In this document: piece by piece, positions 35,008-44,084 of the stretch
Position numbering within the stretch: position 1 is the stretch's first letter
Layout of the letters: each line of letters begins with the position of its first letter
Assembly: GCF_009764265.1 (NCBI RefSeq)
Contig: NZ_RWIR01000033.1
Span: 62,001-126,000 of the forward strand
Length of the DNA: 64,000 nt
DNA from: Pseudomonas sp. PB101
GTDB taxonomy: Bacteria > Pseudomonadota > Gammaproteobacteria > Pseudomonadales > Pseudomonadaceae
Reading direction: 5' to 3'
Program-made: the position numbers and the translations under genes
The notes under the pieces: generated by a model
Database searches by the model: none
Told to the model about the DNA's origin: nothing
The model's input: only the letters and a program-made list of their open reading frames with translations

Positions 35008-37425
35008 ATGCAAAGCCTTACTCTGTCCCGCGCACCTTTGGCACTCGCCATCGAACGGCAAAAGAAATTCCGCACGGTCGTGCCGGGCGCGCTGCTGACC
35101 CTGTTGCTGCTGGGTACTTCCCAGGTCGAGGCAGCTCCGGTCAACGTCAATGTGCCGTCTCAGTCCTTGGCCAGTGCATTGCGCCAACTGGGCCAGCAGA
35201 CCAACCTGCAGATTCTCTACAGCCAGGACATGGTCAACGGCATCAAGTCCACGGCGGTGTCCGGCAACATGGAACCGGAACAGGCACTGAAAACCTTGCT
35301 GCTGGGGAGCGGCATCAATTTTCAGTTGAATGGCAACACCGTGTCGCTGGTGCCGTCGGCCGGTGATTCCAGTGCATTGCAACTCGGCGCGACGTCCATC
35401 ACCGGCGTCGCGCTGGGGCCGACCACCGAAGGCACGCACTCCTACACCAGCGATGAAGTGTCCATCGGCAAGGGCAACATCAAGCTCAAGGACATTCCGC
35501 AGTCGGTGTCCGTCGTCACGCGCCAGCGCATGGACGACCAGAACATGAACAGCCTGCAGGACGCCATGCGTCAAGTCACCGGCGTGACCATCAAGACCTA
35601 CAACTCCGGCTCCAGCCTCAACGACGTCTACATGCGTGGCTTCCTCGTCGACCAGGTGCAGGTCGACGGCGTCTCGCAACCCACCGGCCAGGGCGACATG
35701 GCCACCAGTTTCGACCTGGCGATGTACGACCGCATCGAAGTGCTGCGCGGCCCGTCGGGCCTGTACCAGGGCGCGGGCGAACCCGGCGGTACGATCAATG
35801 TGGTGCGCAAGCGCGCCCTGAGCAAATTCGCCCTCGGTGGCGAACTGGCCGCCGGCTCCTACGATCACTACCGTTCATCGGTGGACGTTACCGGCCCGCT
35901 GAACGACCAGGGCACCGTACGCGGTCGCTTCATCACCGCCTACGAGAACAACAAGTCGTTTGTCGACTACGCGCAAAACGAACGCCCGATGGTCTACGGT
36001 CGCCTGGAATTCGACCTCGACCCGGCCACCACATTGTCGGTCGGCGGTGCCTACCAGAAGAACGACTCCACCCCGGCGTTCGGCTTGCCGGCCTATGCCG
36101 ACGGCTCGTTGCTGGACGTTCCGCGCTCGACCTTCGTCGACGCCAAGTGGAACACCCTGAACGAAAAAGTCTGGGAGAGCTTTGCCGAACTCGATCACGA
36201 GCTGGACAACGGCGGTCAGTTCAAGACCACCGTGACCTACCGCGACGCCGAAACCCCGCAGCGTAACTTCACCTGGGCCGATGGCGCTGTCGACCCGGCC
36301 ACCGGTGACAGCTGGGCCGTGGCCTACGACTACTACACCCACATCAAGACCGTCGGTGTCGACAGCTTCGTCACCACGCCGTTCGAGTTCGCCGATCGCC
36401 GCCACGAATTCACCGTGGGCGCCGAGTACCAGCACCTGGACAAGGAGTTCACCTACGGCGGTGGCGAGTACTTTCCGATCAACGTGTTCAATCCGGGCAG
36501 CATCGACATTCCCCGCAACGACTACGAGCACGTCAACGGCAACTGGTCCAAGTCCGACCAGTACGGTGTCTACACCCGTGCCAAGCTCAATGTCACCGAC
36601 TGGCTCGACGTCATCGGCGGCAGCCGTGTGACCTGGTACGAAAGCGACGCGAAGAACGCCAACGCCTTCTTCAACAACTTCGGCGAAGCCCACACCAGCA
36701 TCAACCGCAAAGTCGTGCCGTACGGCGCCATCATTGGCAAGATCACCCCGGAACTGTCGACCTACTTCAGCTACACCGGCGTGTTCAAACCGCAGAGCGA
36801 AATCGGCACGGACGGCGAGCCGGTCGGCCCACGCAAAGGCAAGCAGTACGAAGTCGGCCTCAAGCGCGAGTTCTTCGACGGTCGCCTGAACGCCAGCATC
36901 GCCGCCTTCCGCATCTACGATGAAAACCGCGCCGAATACGACAACAACTCCGGTGCCTACATGACCGAAGGCAAGGCGCGCAGCGAAGGTTGGGAAACCG
37001 AGCTGAGCGGCAACCTGACAGACAACTGGAGCATCGTCACCGGCTACGCCTACACCTCCACCAAGTTCCTGGACGCCGATGAGGCCAACCAGGGCAAGAC
37101 CTTCAGCACCATCACGCCCAAGCACAACTTCAACCTGTGGACCAAGTACGAGTTCACCGACGGTCCACTCAAGGACTTCAGCGTCGGCGGCGGCGTGCGT
37201 GCGGTCAGCGACACCTACTACCAGCGTGACGTGAAGTTCCAGCAAGGCGGCTATGCAATCACCACGGCGCAGGTCGGCTACAAGTTCAACGAAAACCTGT
37301 CGTCGACACTGACCGCCAACAACCTGTTCGACCGCAAGTACTACGATCGTGTCGATGCCTCCTGGGGCACCAACTTCTACGGCGACCCGCGCACCGTGAC
37401 CCTGAGCCTGCGCGCGCAGTACTGA
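35008..37425 (+). CDS. fpvA: FpvA, TonB-dependent ferripyoverdine receptor with signalling domain
   Basis: An 805-residue outer-membrane receptor. An extended signal sequence (to about residue 42) is followed by the secretin/TonB short N-terminal (STN) signalling domain (about 45-115; L-A-S-A-L-R-Q-L-G-Q-Q-T-N). Next come the plug (D-I-P-Q-S-V-S-V-V-T-R, V-Y-M-R-G-F) and a 22-strand barrel ending in aromatic Tyr. The signalling domain marks it as the sensor that controls FpvI-type sigma factors. Specificity should match the pyoverdine made by the synthetases at 46.9-64 kb, but this cannot be read from sequence. It has a Fur box upstream and a strong terminator downstream. Confidence 0.94.
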   Translation: MQSLTLSRAPLALAIERQKKFRTVVPGALLTLLLLGTSQVEAAPVNVNVPSQSLASALRQLGQQTNLQILYSQDMVNGIKSTAVSGNMEPEQALKTLLLGSGINFQLNGNTVSLVPSAGDSSALQLGATSITGVALGPTTEGTHSYTSDEVSIGKGNIKLKDIPQSVSVVTRQRMDDQNMNSLQDAMRQVTGVTIKTYNSGSSLNDVYMRGFLVDQVQVDGVSQPTGQGDMATSFDLAMYDRIEVLRGPSGLYQGAGEPGGTINVVRKRALSKFALGGELAAGSYDHYRSSVDVTGPLNDQGTVRGRFITAYENNKSFVDYAQNERPMVYGRLEFDLDPATTLSVGGAYQKNDSTPAFGLPAYADGSLLDVPRSTFVDAKWNTLNEKVWESFAELDHELDNGGQFKTTVTYRDAETPQRNFTWADGAVDPATGDSWAVAYDYYTHIKTVGVDSFVTTPFEFADRRHEFTVGAEYQHLDKEFTYGGGEYFPINVFNPGSIDIPRNDYEHVNGNWSKSDQYGVYTRAKLNVTDWLDVIGGSRVTWYESDAKNANAFFNNFGEAHTSINRKVVPYGAIIGKITPELSTYFSYTGVFKPQSEIGTDGEPVGPRKGKQYEVGLKREFFDGRLNASIAAFRIYDENRAEYDNNSGAYMTEGKARSEGWETELSGNLTDNWSIVTGYAYTSTKFLDADEANQGKTFSTITPKHNFNLWTKYEFTDGPLKDFSVGGGVRAVSDTYYQRDVKFQQGGYAITTAQVGYKFNENLSSTLTANNLFDRKYYDRVDASWGTNFYGDPRTVTLSLRAQY

Positions 37426-37470
37426 TAACCGTTGCTTGATCCGCAATAACAATCCGGGCCGCAAGGGCTA

Positions 37471-37503
37471 ATGCCAGTCAGTCAAGCTGACTGGCATTTT
37501 TAT
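37471..37503 (+). terminator. Rho-independent terminator after fpvA
   Basis: An 11-bp perfect stem (ATGCCAGTCAG / CTGACTGGCAT) with a five-base loop, followed by a T-rich tail, 46 bases after fpvA. The 240 bases beyond it, up to the next gene, hold nothing I recognise. Confidence 0.92.
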
Positions 37504-37743
37504 TTATGATCGGATACTTCGGTGATTTCCGATGGATAAATAAACAGCCCTTTAACCATTAAGAAACAATCGGCACATCTAACCCGCCTTATGGCTGGAA
37601 CAAGGCGTGATAAAAGCTCTGATTTTCTTGAAAATACAATATCAATGTAGCGTCAACTTTTAACATTTACAGGAAATCTGCCATGGTCTACCCAGTGACC
37701 GCAGTTGCTCTCATCAGGCTTTGCAGCAGATTACTCTCAACCT

Positions 37744-39675
37744 TCAGTCAGGCCGATGAACCATTTGAAAAAAACCCACCATCTCGCGTTTCGAGTCCGA
37801 AGCCTCATGATAGAAGAACACCGAAGCTGTCCAATGACTATACCGACCCGTAACTTGCCAAGTTGCACCTTCCACTGGATCGACCTCCTGAAGGACCTTG
37901 TCGCCTGGAATTGCCGTTACATCAGAGGTTTCGATCCACACTCTCTCAGGCCTCAGTATGTTATGTTTAACTATAACAGTGTGCGCAATGCCATGGGGTG
38001 CTACTACCCACCCACCATGACGAACAGGCTTACCATCGAACAACATGATCACCCGTTCCTCTTCAAAATCCGACATTATCCTGCAAACCGGCATATACAG
38101 CACTGAATTCATACCGTCAGCTTCAACTCCCAGTTTAAACATACCATTCCCGGTTGCTCCCATGACGTCCCACTGGAAATCGGTTTGCGCCACACCAAAA
38201 TCAGGTTCACTGACAAGTTGGACGTCGTCGCCTTCAACAACCAGATAACTCAGCTTCAACGGAACAGTCGCCAATGGACTGTTGTTCTTGACTCTCAGCG
38301 AAAGCGATTTTTTTTCACCTGCTTTGAAAATAAAACCCTCGGGAAAGACTTCACCATCAATCAAGGCATCAGCCTCGTCGGCCAGGTCCGTCGACAACAG
38401 CTTGCAGAACGTAAGCTGAATTGAACTCGCCGCCCAGAAACCTAGATTCAAGCCAAAAGTACCGCTTTGGTTAAATCCGGTTACGGTCCAGCGGTGGGTT
38501 AATACTGTACCAGCAGGTTCCGTCACCACATTGTCTGGTTCAACGTCACCACCCGGTTGTCGAGTCAGCCCGACTGGATAGTCGCCAATCGGACTGCCAC
38601 GTTTGGGTACCAGCGTGATGATTCGAGGTTGGTCGCGAAAAAACCAGATGAAATCAGAGGTAACCGGTACACCGTCAACTTCAACATCCGCCTCTTCGGC
38701 CAGTTTGTCCGACATCACCCAGCAACGAAGCTCTAGCAACAGGCCCACGCCTGGATACTCTGCACTCAAGGTGAGATGGCCGCGAACGGGATCAGCCTGC
38801 GTAAATTCCCATTCGGCCGCACCATCAGCATCAAGCGTCACCAGCGCATTGAAATCGGGGTTCGCCTGGATTTTTAACGCTGCTGCTTCCTCGCCGTTGA
38901 GGCGGATCTGCCCTCCCTTTAATTGTGGCGCTATCAATTTCACCTTGTTTGTCTGCCCCAGCGGCAATCGGGCAGGCACGAACTCATACGACTCGTTTCC
39001 GTTAATGAACCATCGAGCGCCTTCCCAGGGACTTTCGGAAATAACGCTTAATTTAAATTCCTGAGCAATCACTTTGTCATCAAACGGATTGTGGACTTTT
39101 GCTGCAATGGTCAGTTCACCCACCGTGTCGACAATATGGGTAAACTTGCTTTTGCCAGAATCCGATGTCGGTTCGGTAGCCACCCTCTCCCCCCCAACCC
39201 ACCACTCCACTTCAATGCTTTCCAACAATTTTCCCGGAATGTAGAACGACTCAACGGCAATTTCGGCCGTTATTTCATCGCCCTTCGTCACAACACCGGG
39301 CGGGGCGAGTTCGACCAGAATTTTGCGTCGATAGTGTCCTACCGTCATGGATATTTCGTAAAGCGGGGCAGTAAATTCACTTTGCAAGCGTAATCTAAAG
39401 TTATGATCCGTGCCTTCCTTTGGGCAATGAATTCTGAACTTTGCCCCTTCAATAATTGGCATTTCCTGAAGTTCACCAAATCCAGGCGCAACTGTAATCG
39501 GAAACGGCTGTGTACCGCCGCCCTCAAAAAGGATGTCGCGAAAACTAAATTTCTGATTGGCCCACGGATTATCTGCAAAAGGCATTAGAGTGCAAGTATG
39601 AGAAAGTTCGCCTTCGGCCCCATGACAGATCAGCAAAGGGTTTGGTTGGGTTGTTCCGGATATAGTGTCAGTCAT
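37744..39675 (-). CDS. Unknown 643-residue protein with tandem ~107-residue repeats (Ig-like?)
   Basis: I do not recognise the family. There is no signal peptide or membrane segment. The C-terminal half has at least three repeats beginning near Cys318, Cys424 and Cys531. Each starts C-x-(V/L/I)-(M/L)-S followed by an acidic stretch and a D-G turn; about 80 residues later each has W-x-V-(T/M)-G. The beta-rich, turn-rich composition suggests immunoglobulin-like modules. An earlier, weaker unit (W-E-F-T-Q near residue 290) may belong to the same series. Codon use is more AT-rich and less biased than in neighbouring genes, which suggests transfer. It stands alone, convergent with fpvA and divergent from the diguanylate cyclase. 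Confidence 0.8.
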   Translation of the reverse strand: MTDTISGTTQPNPLLICHGAEGELSHTCTLMPFADNPWANQKFSFRDILFEGGGTQPFPITVAPGFGELQEMPIIEGAKFRIHCPKEGTDHNFRLRLQSEFTAPLYEISMTVGHYRRKILVELAPPGVVTKGDEITAEIAVESFYIPGKLLESIEVEWWVGGERVATEPTSDSGKSKFTHIVDTVGELTIAAKVHNPFDDKVIAQEFKLSVISESPWEGARWFINGNESYEFVPARLPLGQTNKVKLIAPQLKGGQIRLNGEEAAALKIQANPDFNALVTLDADGAAEWEFTQADPVRGHLTLSAEYPGVGLLLELRCWVMSDKLAEEADVEVDGVPVTSDFIWFFRDQPRIITLVPKRGSPIGDYPVGLTRQPGGDVEPDNVVTEPAGTVLTHRWTVTGFNQSGTFGLNLGFWAASSIQLTFCKLLSTDLADEADALIDGEVFPEGFIFKAGEKKSLSLRVKNNSPLATVPLKLSYLVVEGDDVQLVSEPDFGVAQTDFQWDVMGATGNGMFKLGVEADGMNSVLYMPVCRIMSDFEEERVIMLFDGKPVRHGGWVVAPHGIAHTVIVKHNILRPERVWIETSDVTAIPGDKVLQEVDPVEGATWQVTGRYSHWTASVFFYHEASDSKREMVGFFQMVHRPD

Positions 39676-39902
39676 GATTTGGTCTCGATAATCAGAATTG
39701 CCATTTAACGACGTGGCGCTCTAATATCGATGAACGCCTGCCTCATTAAAACTGTTATAAATGACAGTTCTTTAGAACCAATTACTATAAAAAACAGAAC
39801 TATCCAGAACATGGCCGGCGTGGTGCTGTACTTGGCAGCTATACCACTCGGGGTTTCGTTGAGTGCGGATGGTAGGTTCCTGTCCTGATTCCGAGTCCGG
39901 AG

Positions 39903-39926
39903 AAAAAAGGCAGTCCATTGACTGCC
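39903..39926 (-). terminator. Minus-strand Rho-independent terminator without an assigned gene
   Basis: Read on the minus strand: GGCAGTC-AATG-GACTGCC followed by six T. It lies in the gap between the 643-residue protein gene and the diguanylate cyclase, oriented against the cyclase. No minus-strand gene is recognised that it would end. Confidence 0.7.
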
Positions 39927-40038
39927 GCAAGGGCCAGATTCTGTTTTCTACGCCGGGTATGTGACAACTCCGCGCGCTCTGCCTATCCTGCAAGGCAGTC
40001 TTTACCCCCCTCACGCCACTCCCATTCACGGACCGAAA

Positions 40039-41652
40039 ATGGCGACGCCAGCGGATGAACCCAACAGCGCCATCAACGAGCAAGGCAGCCGCGCGAAGCT
40101 GTCCAGGCCCTTGCCCATCGACCTGCGAGGGCTGATTCTTTTCTTCGTCCTGCTGTCGGTCCTGGCGACGCTGTGCAACAGCCTCTACGTCGCCTACCGG
40201 GTGCAGCGCCAGTCGCTGATCCATACGACGCTTGAGGCCAACGCCGCCTACGCAGCCAAGGTCGCCTCCAGCATCGGTGAGTTTCTCAACTCGGCGCACA
40301 GTCGTCTGAACTACAGCGCCAATACGCTCGGCCAGCACTGGAACGACCCCGAAGTGCTGCGCAAGGAAGCCATTCGCCTGCAAGCACAGGACTCCGATTT
40401 CAACTCCATTGCCATCATGGATGCAGCCGGCAAAGTGCTGCAGGCCTATCCCGACACCGCGCAGATTGTCGGCGCCACGTTGACTTCGCAAGGTGTCCAG
40501 CAGCTACTCAAGGAGCGCCGTCCATCGGTCAGCGCGGCCTATACCTCCATGGCGGGCAATCTGGTGGTGTTCATTTCACAGCCGGTTTTCAACGCTTCGG
40601 GGGAATTCCTCGGGGTCGTCGGCGGCTCTGTCTACCTGCTCAAGCAAAGTGCCTTTCATACGGTCATCAGCCGGCATTTTCATCACGAAGGGACCTTTGC
40701 TTTCGTCGCCGACGGCAATCGTCGGCTGCTGTATCACCCGGACCAGAAGCGCATCGGTGAAGTCCTGGGCTGGAGCCTGACGGTCGATGCGGCCTTGCGC
40801 GGCGAACATGGCTCCCTGGAAGGCCCGAACTACAAAGGTGTTCCCATGCTCGCCGGATTTGCCCAGGTACCGGATTCCAACTGGGCGGTCGTCGTGCAAC
40901 AACCCAGGGACCGCAGCCTCGCCCCGCTGGGCCAACTCATGCGCGACATGGTGCTGGGCATGATTCCCGCCGGGCTGTTGGGGCTCGGGCTGATTCTGGC
41001 GGGTACGGCATTGATCGCCCGCCCGCTGCGCCAGTTATCGGCCGCCGCCGACCAGTTGGCCGCGCCGCAAACGACGCAGCAACTGCAGCAGATCCATGCC
41101 TGGTACCGCGATGCGTCGGCCATTCGCCAGGCCATGCTGACCGGCGTGCAGTTGCTCCAGCAAAAGCTCGGGCAGCTCAGCCATCAAGCGCAAAGCGATC
41201 CCCTGACCGGCCTGGCCAATCGAAGGGCCATGGGCAGCGTTCTCGAACTGCTGGAAAAAACCGGGCAAGCGTATTCGGTGCTGGCGCTGGATATCGATCA
41301 CTTCAAAAAGGTCAACGACACCTTCGGCCATGACGCCGGTGACGTGGCACTGAAAACGGTCGCCGACATCCTCAAGCAGAACTCGCGGACCGGCGACCTC
41401 GCCTGCCGCTCCGGTGGTGAAGAGTTTGCGCTGATCCTGCCGGACACGCCGCTGGATACCGCCAGGACCATCGCCGAACGGATACGCGAACACATCGAGA
41501 AGACCGAGGTGCCGCAGGTTGGCTGGCTGACCATGTCCATCGGCGCGGCTTGCCGGGACGCGGACAGCCTGACGCCCGAAAGCGTGCTCAAACGAGCCGA
41601 TGAGCGCCTCTACCTGGCCAAACAGAGCGGGCGTAACCGCGTGATGGCCTAG
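40039..41652 (+). CDS. Membrane diguanylate cyclase with periplasmic Cache sensor
   Basis: About 537 residues. TM1 near residues 30-52, then an extracytoplasmic double-Cache sensor domain (about 55-305) and TM2 (about 318-340). A short HAMP-like or coiled linker leads to a C-terminal GGDEF domain (about 385-535). The active-site motif is an intact G-G-E-E-F, and an R-x-x-D inhibitory site (R-T-G-D) precedes it by the expected distance, so it should make c-di-GMP with product feedback. I chose the ATG at 40039; a GTG 26 codons upstream is possible. Divergent from the repeat protein; no partner phosphodiesterase nearby. Confidence 0.92.
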   Translation: MATPADEPNSAINEQGSRAKLSRPLPIDLRGLILFFVLLSVLATLCNSLYVAYRVQRQSLIHTTLEANAAYAAKVASSIGEFLNSAHSRLNYSANTLGQHWNDPEVLRKEAIRLQAQDSDFNSIAIMDAAGKVLQAYPDTAQIVGATLTSQGVQQLLKERRPSVSAAYTSMAGNLVVFISQPVFNASGEFLGVVGGSVYLLKQSAFHTVISRHFHHEGTFAFVADGNRRLLYHPDQKRIGEVLGWSLTVDAALRGEHGSLEGPNYKGVPMLAGFAQVPDSNWAVVVQQPRDRSLAPLGQLMRDMVLGMIPAGLLGLGLILAGTALIARPLRQLSAAADQLAAPQTTQQLQQIHAWYRDASAIRQAMLTGVQLLQQKLGQLSHQAQSDPLTGLANRRAMGSVLELLEKTGQAYSVLALDIDHFKKVNDTFGHDAGDVALKTVADILKQNSRTGDLACRSGGEEFALILPDTPLDTARTIAERIREHIEKTEVPQVGWLTMSIGAACRDADSLTPESVLKRADERLYLAKQSGRNRVMA

Positions 41653-41682
41653 GCCCTGCGCGAATCCTGGCGACTCAAGCCA

Positions 41683-41964
41683 CTAGGGTTTGGGCTGTTT
41701 TTCATCGTCCATCGAGCCGCTTGAGGTCGCGGCGTCCTTTTCCATCTCATGGGATTCGGCGCCAGAGTTTGAACCCGAGGCTTCCTCGCCCTTTTTGTCG
41801 GCCTTCTCGTTTTTGGGTTCATCGCCCCGAGGCTGGTTGATACCGGGAATGGCAGCCGGTGGTGCGGCTGAGCCCGCCATCGCGTTCTCGGTGACCAGTG
41901 CAAAAGACGAAGCCGTCGACAGCAGGCCCGCAGCCATGAGCGCGAGCATTTTTCTGTTGATCAT
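41683..41964 (-). CDS. Small exported low-complexity protein
   Basis: 93 residues. The N-terminal signal peptide is clear (M-I-N-R-K-M-L-A-L-M-A-A-G-L-L-S-T-A-S-S-F-A, with probable cleavage near A-M-A-G). The mature part is short, disordered and rich in Glu, Lys, Ser, Gly and Pro. Function unknown. It is convergent with the diguanylate cyclase gene 30 bases away. Base composition and the signal peptide support a real gene. Confidence 0.75.
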   Translation of the reverse strand: MINRKMLALMAAGLLSTASSFALVTENAMAGSAAPPAAIPGINQPRGDEPKNEKADKKGEEASGSNSGAESHEMEKDAATSSGSMDDEKQPKP

Positions 41965-42050
41965 TGGGGTCTTCCCGGTGAGGTATAAAACCTTGGAAGA
42001 CCCGGCATCGGCAAAGGTGCGGGCGCGCTGACGAACGGCAAAGAACAGGG

Positions 42051-42557
42051 TCAGAGCTCTACTTTCTTGTCGTGCGCGGCGGTCCGGAGTTGCTCGGTGT
42101 CGACGCGAACGAAAACCGAGTCGCCGACAGCGGTCAGCACATCCCCGGCGAAGACCTCGCAGATGACCCGGCTCTTGCGCCCGACCTCACCTTCGACCTT
42201 CGCCCGCAATGTCAGCAGAACGCCCATCGGCGTAGGCTTGATGAACTTGATGCCGAGGTTGCCGGTGACGCAGGTAATGTGCGGCAAGCTGCCCACTTCA
42301 CGCTGTTCCGCGCGGTAGTGATAAGCCATCGCCGCCCAGTTGGAATGACAATCGACCAGCATCGCGATCAAACCGCCGTAGACCAGGTCCGGCCAGCCGC
42401 AAAACTTGTCATCGGGCAAATGCTCGGCCATGACATGCACGCCGTCTTCATGCCAGAAGCTCTTGATGTGCAGCCCGTGCGGGTTCTGGCTGCCGCAGCC
42501 ATAACAAACGCCTTCTGGCGCGGCGATGTCTTGAAGCGAAATGTCCTGCGTGCTCAT
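42051..42557 (-). CDS. PaaI-family hotdog-fold thioesterase
   Basis: A 168-residue single-hotdog protein. The N-terminal part has C-Y-G-C-G-S-Q-N-P-H-G-L-H. The helix region V-Y-G-G-L-I-A-M-L-V-D-C-H-S carries the catalytic Gly/Asp segment typical of PaaI-like acyl-CoA thioesterases. The rest is beta-strand (T-L-R-A-K-V-E-G-E-V-G-R-K-S-R). It probably hydrolyses an acyl- or aryl-CoA in the cytoplasm. Neighbours give no pathway clue; the next gene upstream is a VOC protein 66 bases away on the same strand. Confidence 0.88.
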   Translation of the reverse strand: MSTQDISLQDIAAPEGVCYGCGSQNPHGLHIKSFWHEDGVHVMAEHLPDDKFCGWPDLVYGGLIAMLVDCHSNWAAMAYHYRAEQREVGSLPHITCVTGNLGIKFIKPTPMGVLLTLRAKVEGEVGRKSRVICEVFAGDVLTAVGDSVFVRVDTEQLRTAAHDKKVEL

Positions 42558-42623
42558 AGCCTGTTCATCCTTAATGCCGGGTGATTGAAAGCGGACCGGG
42601 TCGCCCCGGTCCGCTGCGCCTGA

Positions 42624-43160
42624 TCAATATTGGCAGAAGCGAATCCGGTTGCCGAACGGGTCGTAGACTTGCAATTCCTTGCCCCAGCCCTGCTGAACAA
42701 TATCCGGGCGTCCGTAGCCGTAACGCTTGCCCTGCAATTCGTCCCTGAGCAGTTCGATGTTGTGCATCGGCACGAACACCGTCGCTCCCGGGCTGGCATC
42801 GCCATGATGTTCGGAAAGGTGCAGTTGCAGCCCGTCGCGGCTGATGCCCAGGTACAACGGCAGGTCAGCCTCGAAACGGTGCTCGAACTCGACGCTGAAC
42901 CCGAGGAAATCCAGGTAGAACTCGCGCGCCTTGGCTTCGTCGAAACTGCGCAGGATGGGGATCGGTTTATCGAAGGTAATGCTCGGCACTGGCGGGGTGT
43001 TGGCCTCGGCCAGCAACGCCGATGCGGTGTTCCAGTCCTTGTAGCCCAGTTGCTGCGCGACCAGTTCCAGCGCGGTGGAATGGCTCACCGCCTGATTGCG
43101 CTCCTCCAGCGAGGCGCGCAACTGTTTGGCCATTTGCTTGGCTTGCTCGATTGAAAACAT
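42624..43160 (-). CDS. Glyoxalase/bleomycin-resistance (VOC) superfamily protein
   Basis: 178 residues. A short N-terminal helical domain (residues about 1-55: A-K-Q-M-A-K-Q-L-R-A-S-L, H-S-T-A-L-E-L-V-A-Q-Q-L-G-Y-K-D-W) precedes one VOC domain (about 62-178: I-P-I-L-R-S-F-D-E-A-K-A-R-E-F-Y, Q-V-Y-D-P-F-G-N-R-I). Single VOC domains dimerise and either bind drugs or catalyse metal-dependent reactions. The resemblance to bleomycin-binding proteins (S-E-H-H-G-D) is visible but does not prove that role. I chose ATG 43160 (AGGAG upstream); a longer frame begins at 43238. Confidence 0.87.
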   Translation of the reverse strand: MFSIEQAKQMAKQLRASLEERNQAVSHSTALELVAQQLGYKDWNTASALLAEANTPPVPSITFDKPIPILRSFDEAKAREFYLDFLGFSVEFEHRFEADLPLYLGISRDGLQLHLSEHHGDASPGATVFVPMHNIELLRDELQGKRYGYGRPDIVQQGWGKELQVYDPFGNRIRFCQY

Positions 43161-43366
43161 GGCTACTCCTGTGGCCGAGATGCTCTGGTGCTCGCATTGC
43201 CAAACCTCGACCGTCAAGAGAGGCGATTGGGTTCGCATGAAAAGGCGATGCTTTCACCTTTCCCAACGGGAGCGAGCGGCGGGCAGCATCGGGCCGGGGT
43301 CGATGATACATAGCCGACAGGGGATGCGGAAGATGGCTCGGCAGAACCCTGTCCGAGCCCTGAGGA

Positions 43367-43831
43367 CTATTCCCTCAGACGTGAAAGTTGCTGAAGCACA
43401 AATGCCCCGACGGTCACTGCGCTGGCTGCCCATGCGCAAGCCACCTGCCAATGCCTGAGCGGACCGAACGTGTCGCCCATCAGGAAACCGCTCGAAAGCA
43501 CAAACAGAAACAACGCAATGGCCACCAGGACAACGCGTGGAATCGCCATCAGCCATCGCCACCAGGCACCGGGTTCAAAGCGCCGCGTGCCCCAACGAGT
43601 CAACGCTGTCAGCCCCGCCAGCAATGGCGCGGCAATTACCAGCAGGATCGGAATGATAACGAGCGCCAGCGTGGGTTCCACTTCGCCGCCGTCCTCTCCA
43701 GGCGTGTAGAAGCTTTCCATCCAGATGTCCCTGCACAGGGCGCAAGTGAGAAAAATGACGGCGACAGGAGCGATGGGGAATATCAGGCAACTGATGAGGT
43801 TTTTTAGGGCTTTCACTGGTTTGGAGGTCAC
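43367..43831 (-). CDS. Small integral membrane protein, unknown function
   Basis: 154 residues with about four hydrophobic segments (near residues 13-32, 55-77, 90-115 and 125-148) and a short loop W-M-E-S-F-Y-T-P-G-E-D-G-G-E-V between the first two. It starts with GTG. I do not recognise the family and neighbours give no hint. Codon use fits a real gene. A degenerate REP pair lies upstream. Confidence 0.7.
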   Translation of the reverse strand: MTSKPVKALKNLISCLIFPIAPVAVIFLTCALCRDIWMESFYTPGEDGGEVEPTLALVIIPILLVIAAPLLAGLTALTRWGTRRFEPGAWWRWLMAIPRVVLVAIALFLFVLSSGFLMGDTFGPLRHWQVACAWAASAVTVGAFVLQQLSRLRE

Positions 43832-43838
43832 TTGATCT

Positions 43839-43955
43839 TGTAGGAGCTGGCTTGTCGGGTCGCCGCATCGCAGCGATGGTCGTTAACGATAACGCGTGTG
43901 AACTGGATAAACGCGGTGCACTTGAGTCCATCGCCGGCAAGCCGGCTCCTACAGG
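43839..43955. repeat. REP palindrome pair, one copy diverged
   Basis: Inverted REP-type units (43839-43880 and 43928-43955). The left copy is altered after GGAGCTGGCTTG. The remaining 130 bases up to the GNAT gene show nothing else. Confidence 0.75.
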
Positions 43956-44084
43956 CATTGCGTTATCGGTGTTTCCCGGAATTGCGTGAAAACCTTTTTT
44001 GATGCCGCCAATTAACGGGCAGTTTTTTCGTACTTCGCAGTGCTTTGCCTCTGGCAAGGCACTTGATCGGTGACTTCGTATTGG

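Noticed and set aside
35008..37425. The receptor as FoxA/FiuA-type rather than FpvA
   Set aside because: The position after pvdE, the N-terminal signalling domain and the overall pattern fit the pyoverdine receptor better, although the ligand cannot be proven from sequence.
39676..39700. A TAAAT followed by CGA upstream of the 643-residue protein as a PvdS box
   Set aside because: The spacing is 15 and the second half is CGA, not CGT, so it does not match the five exact boxes.
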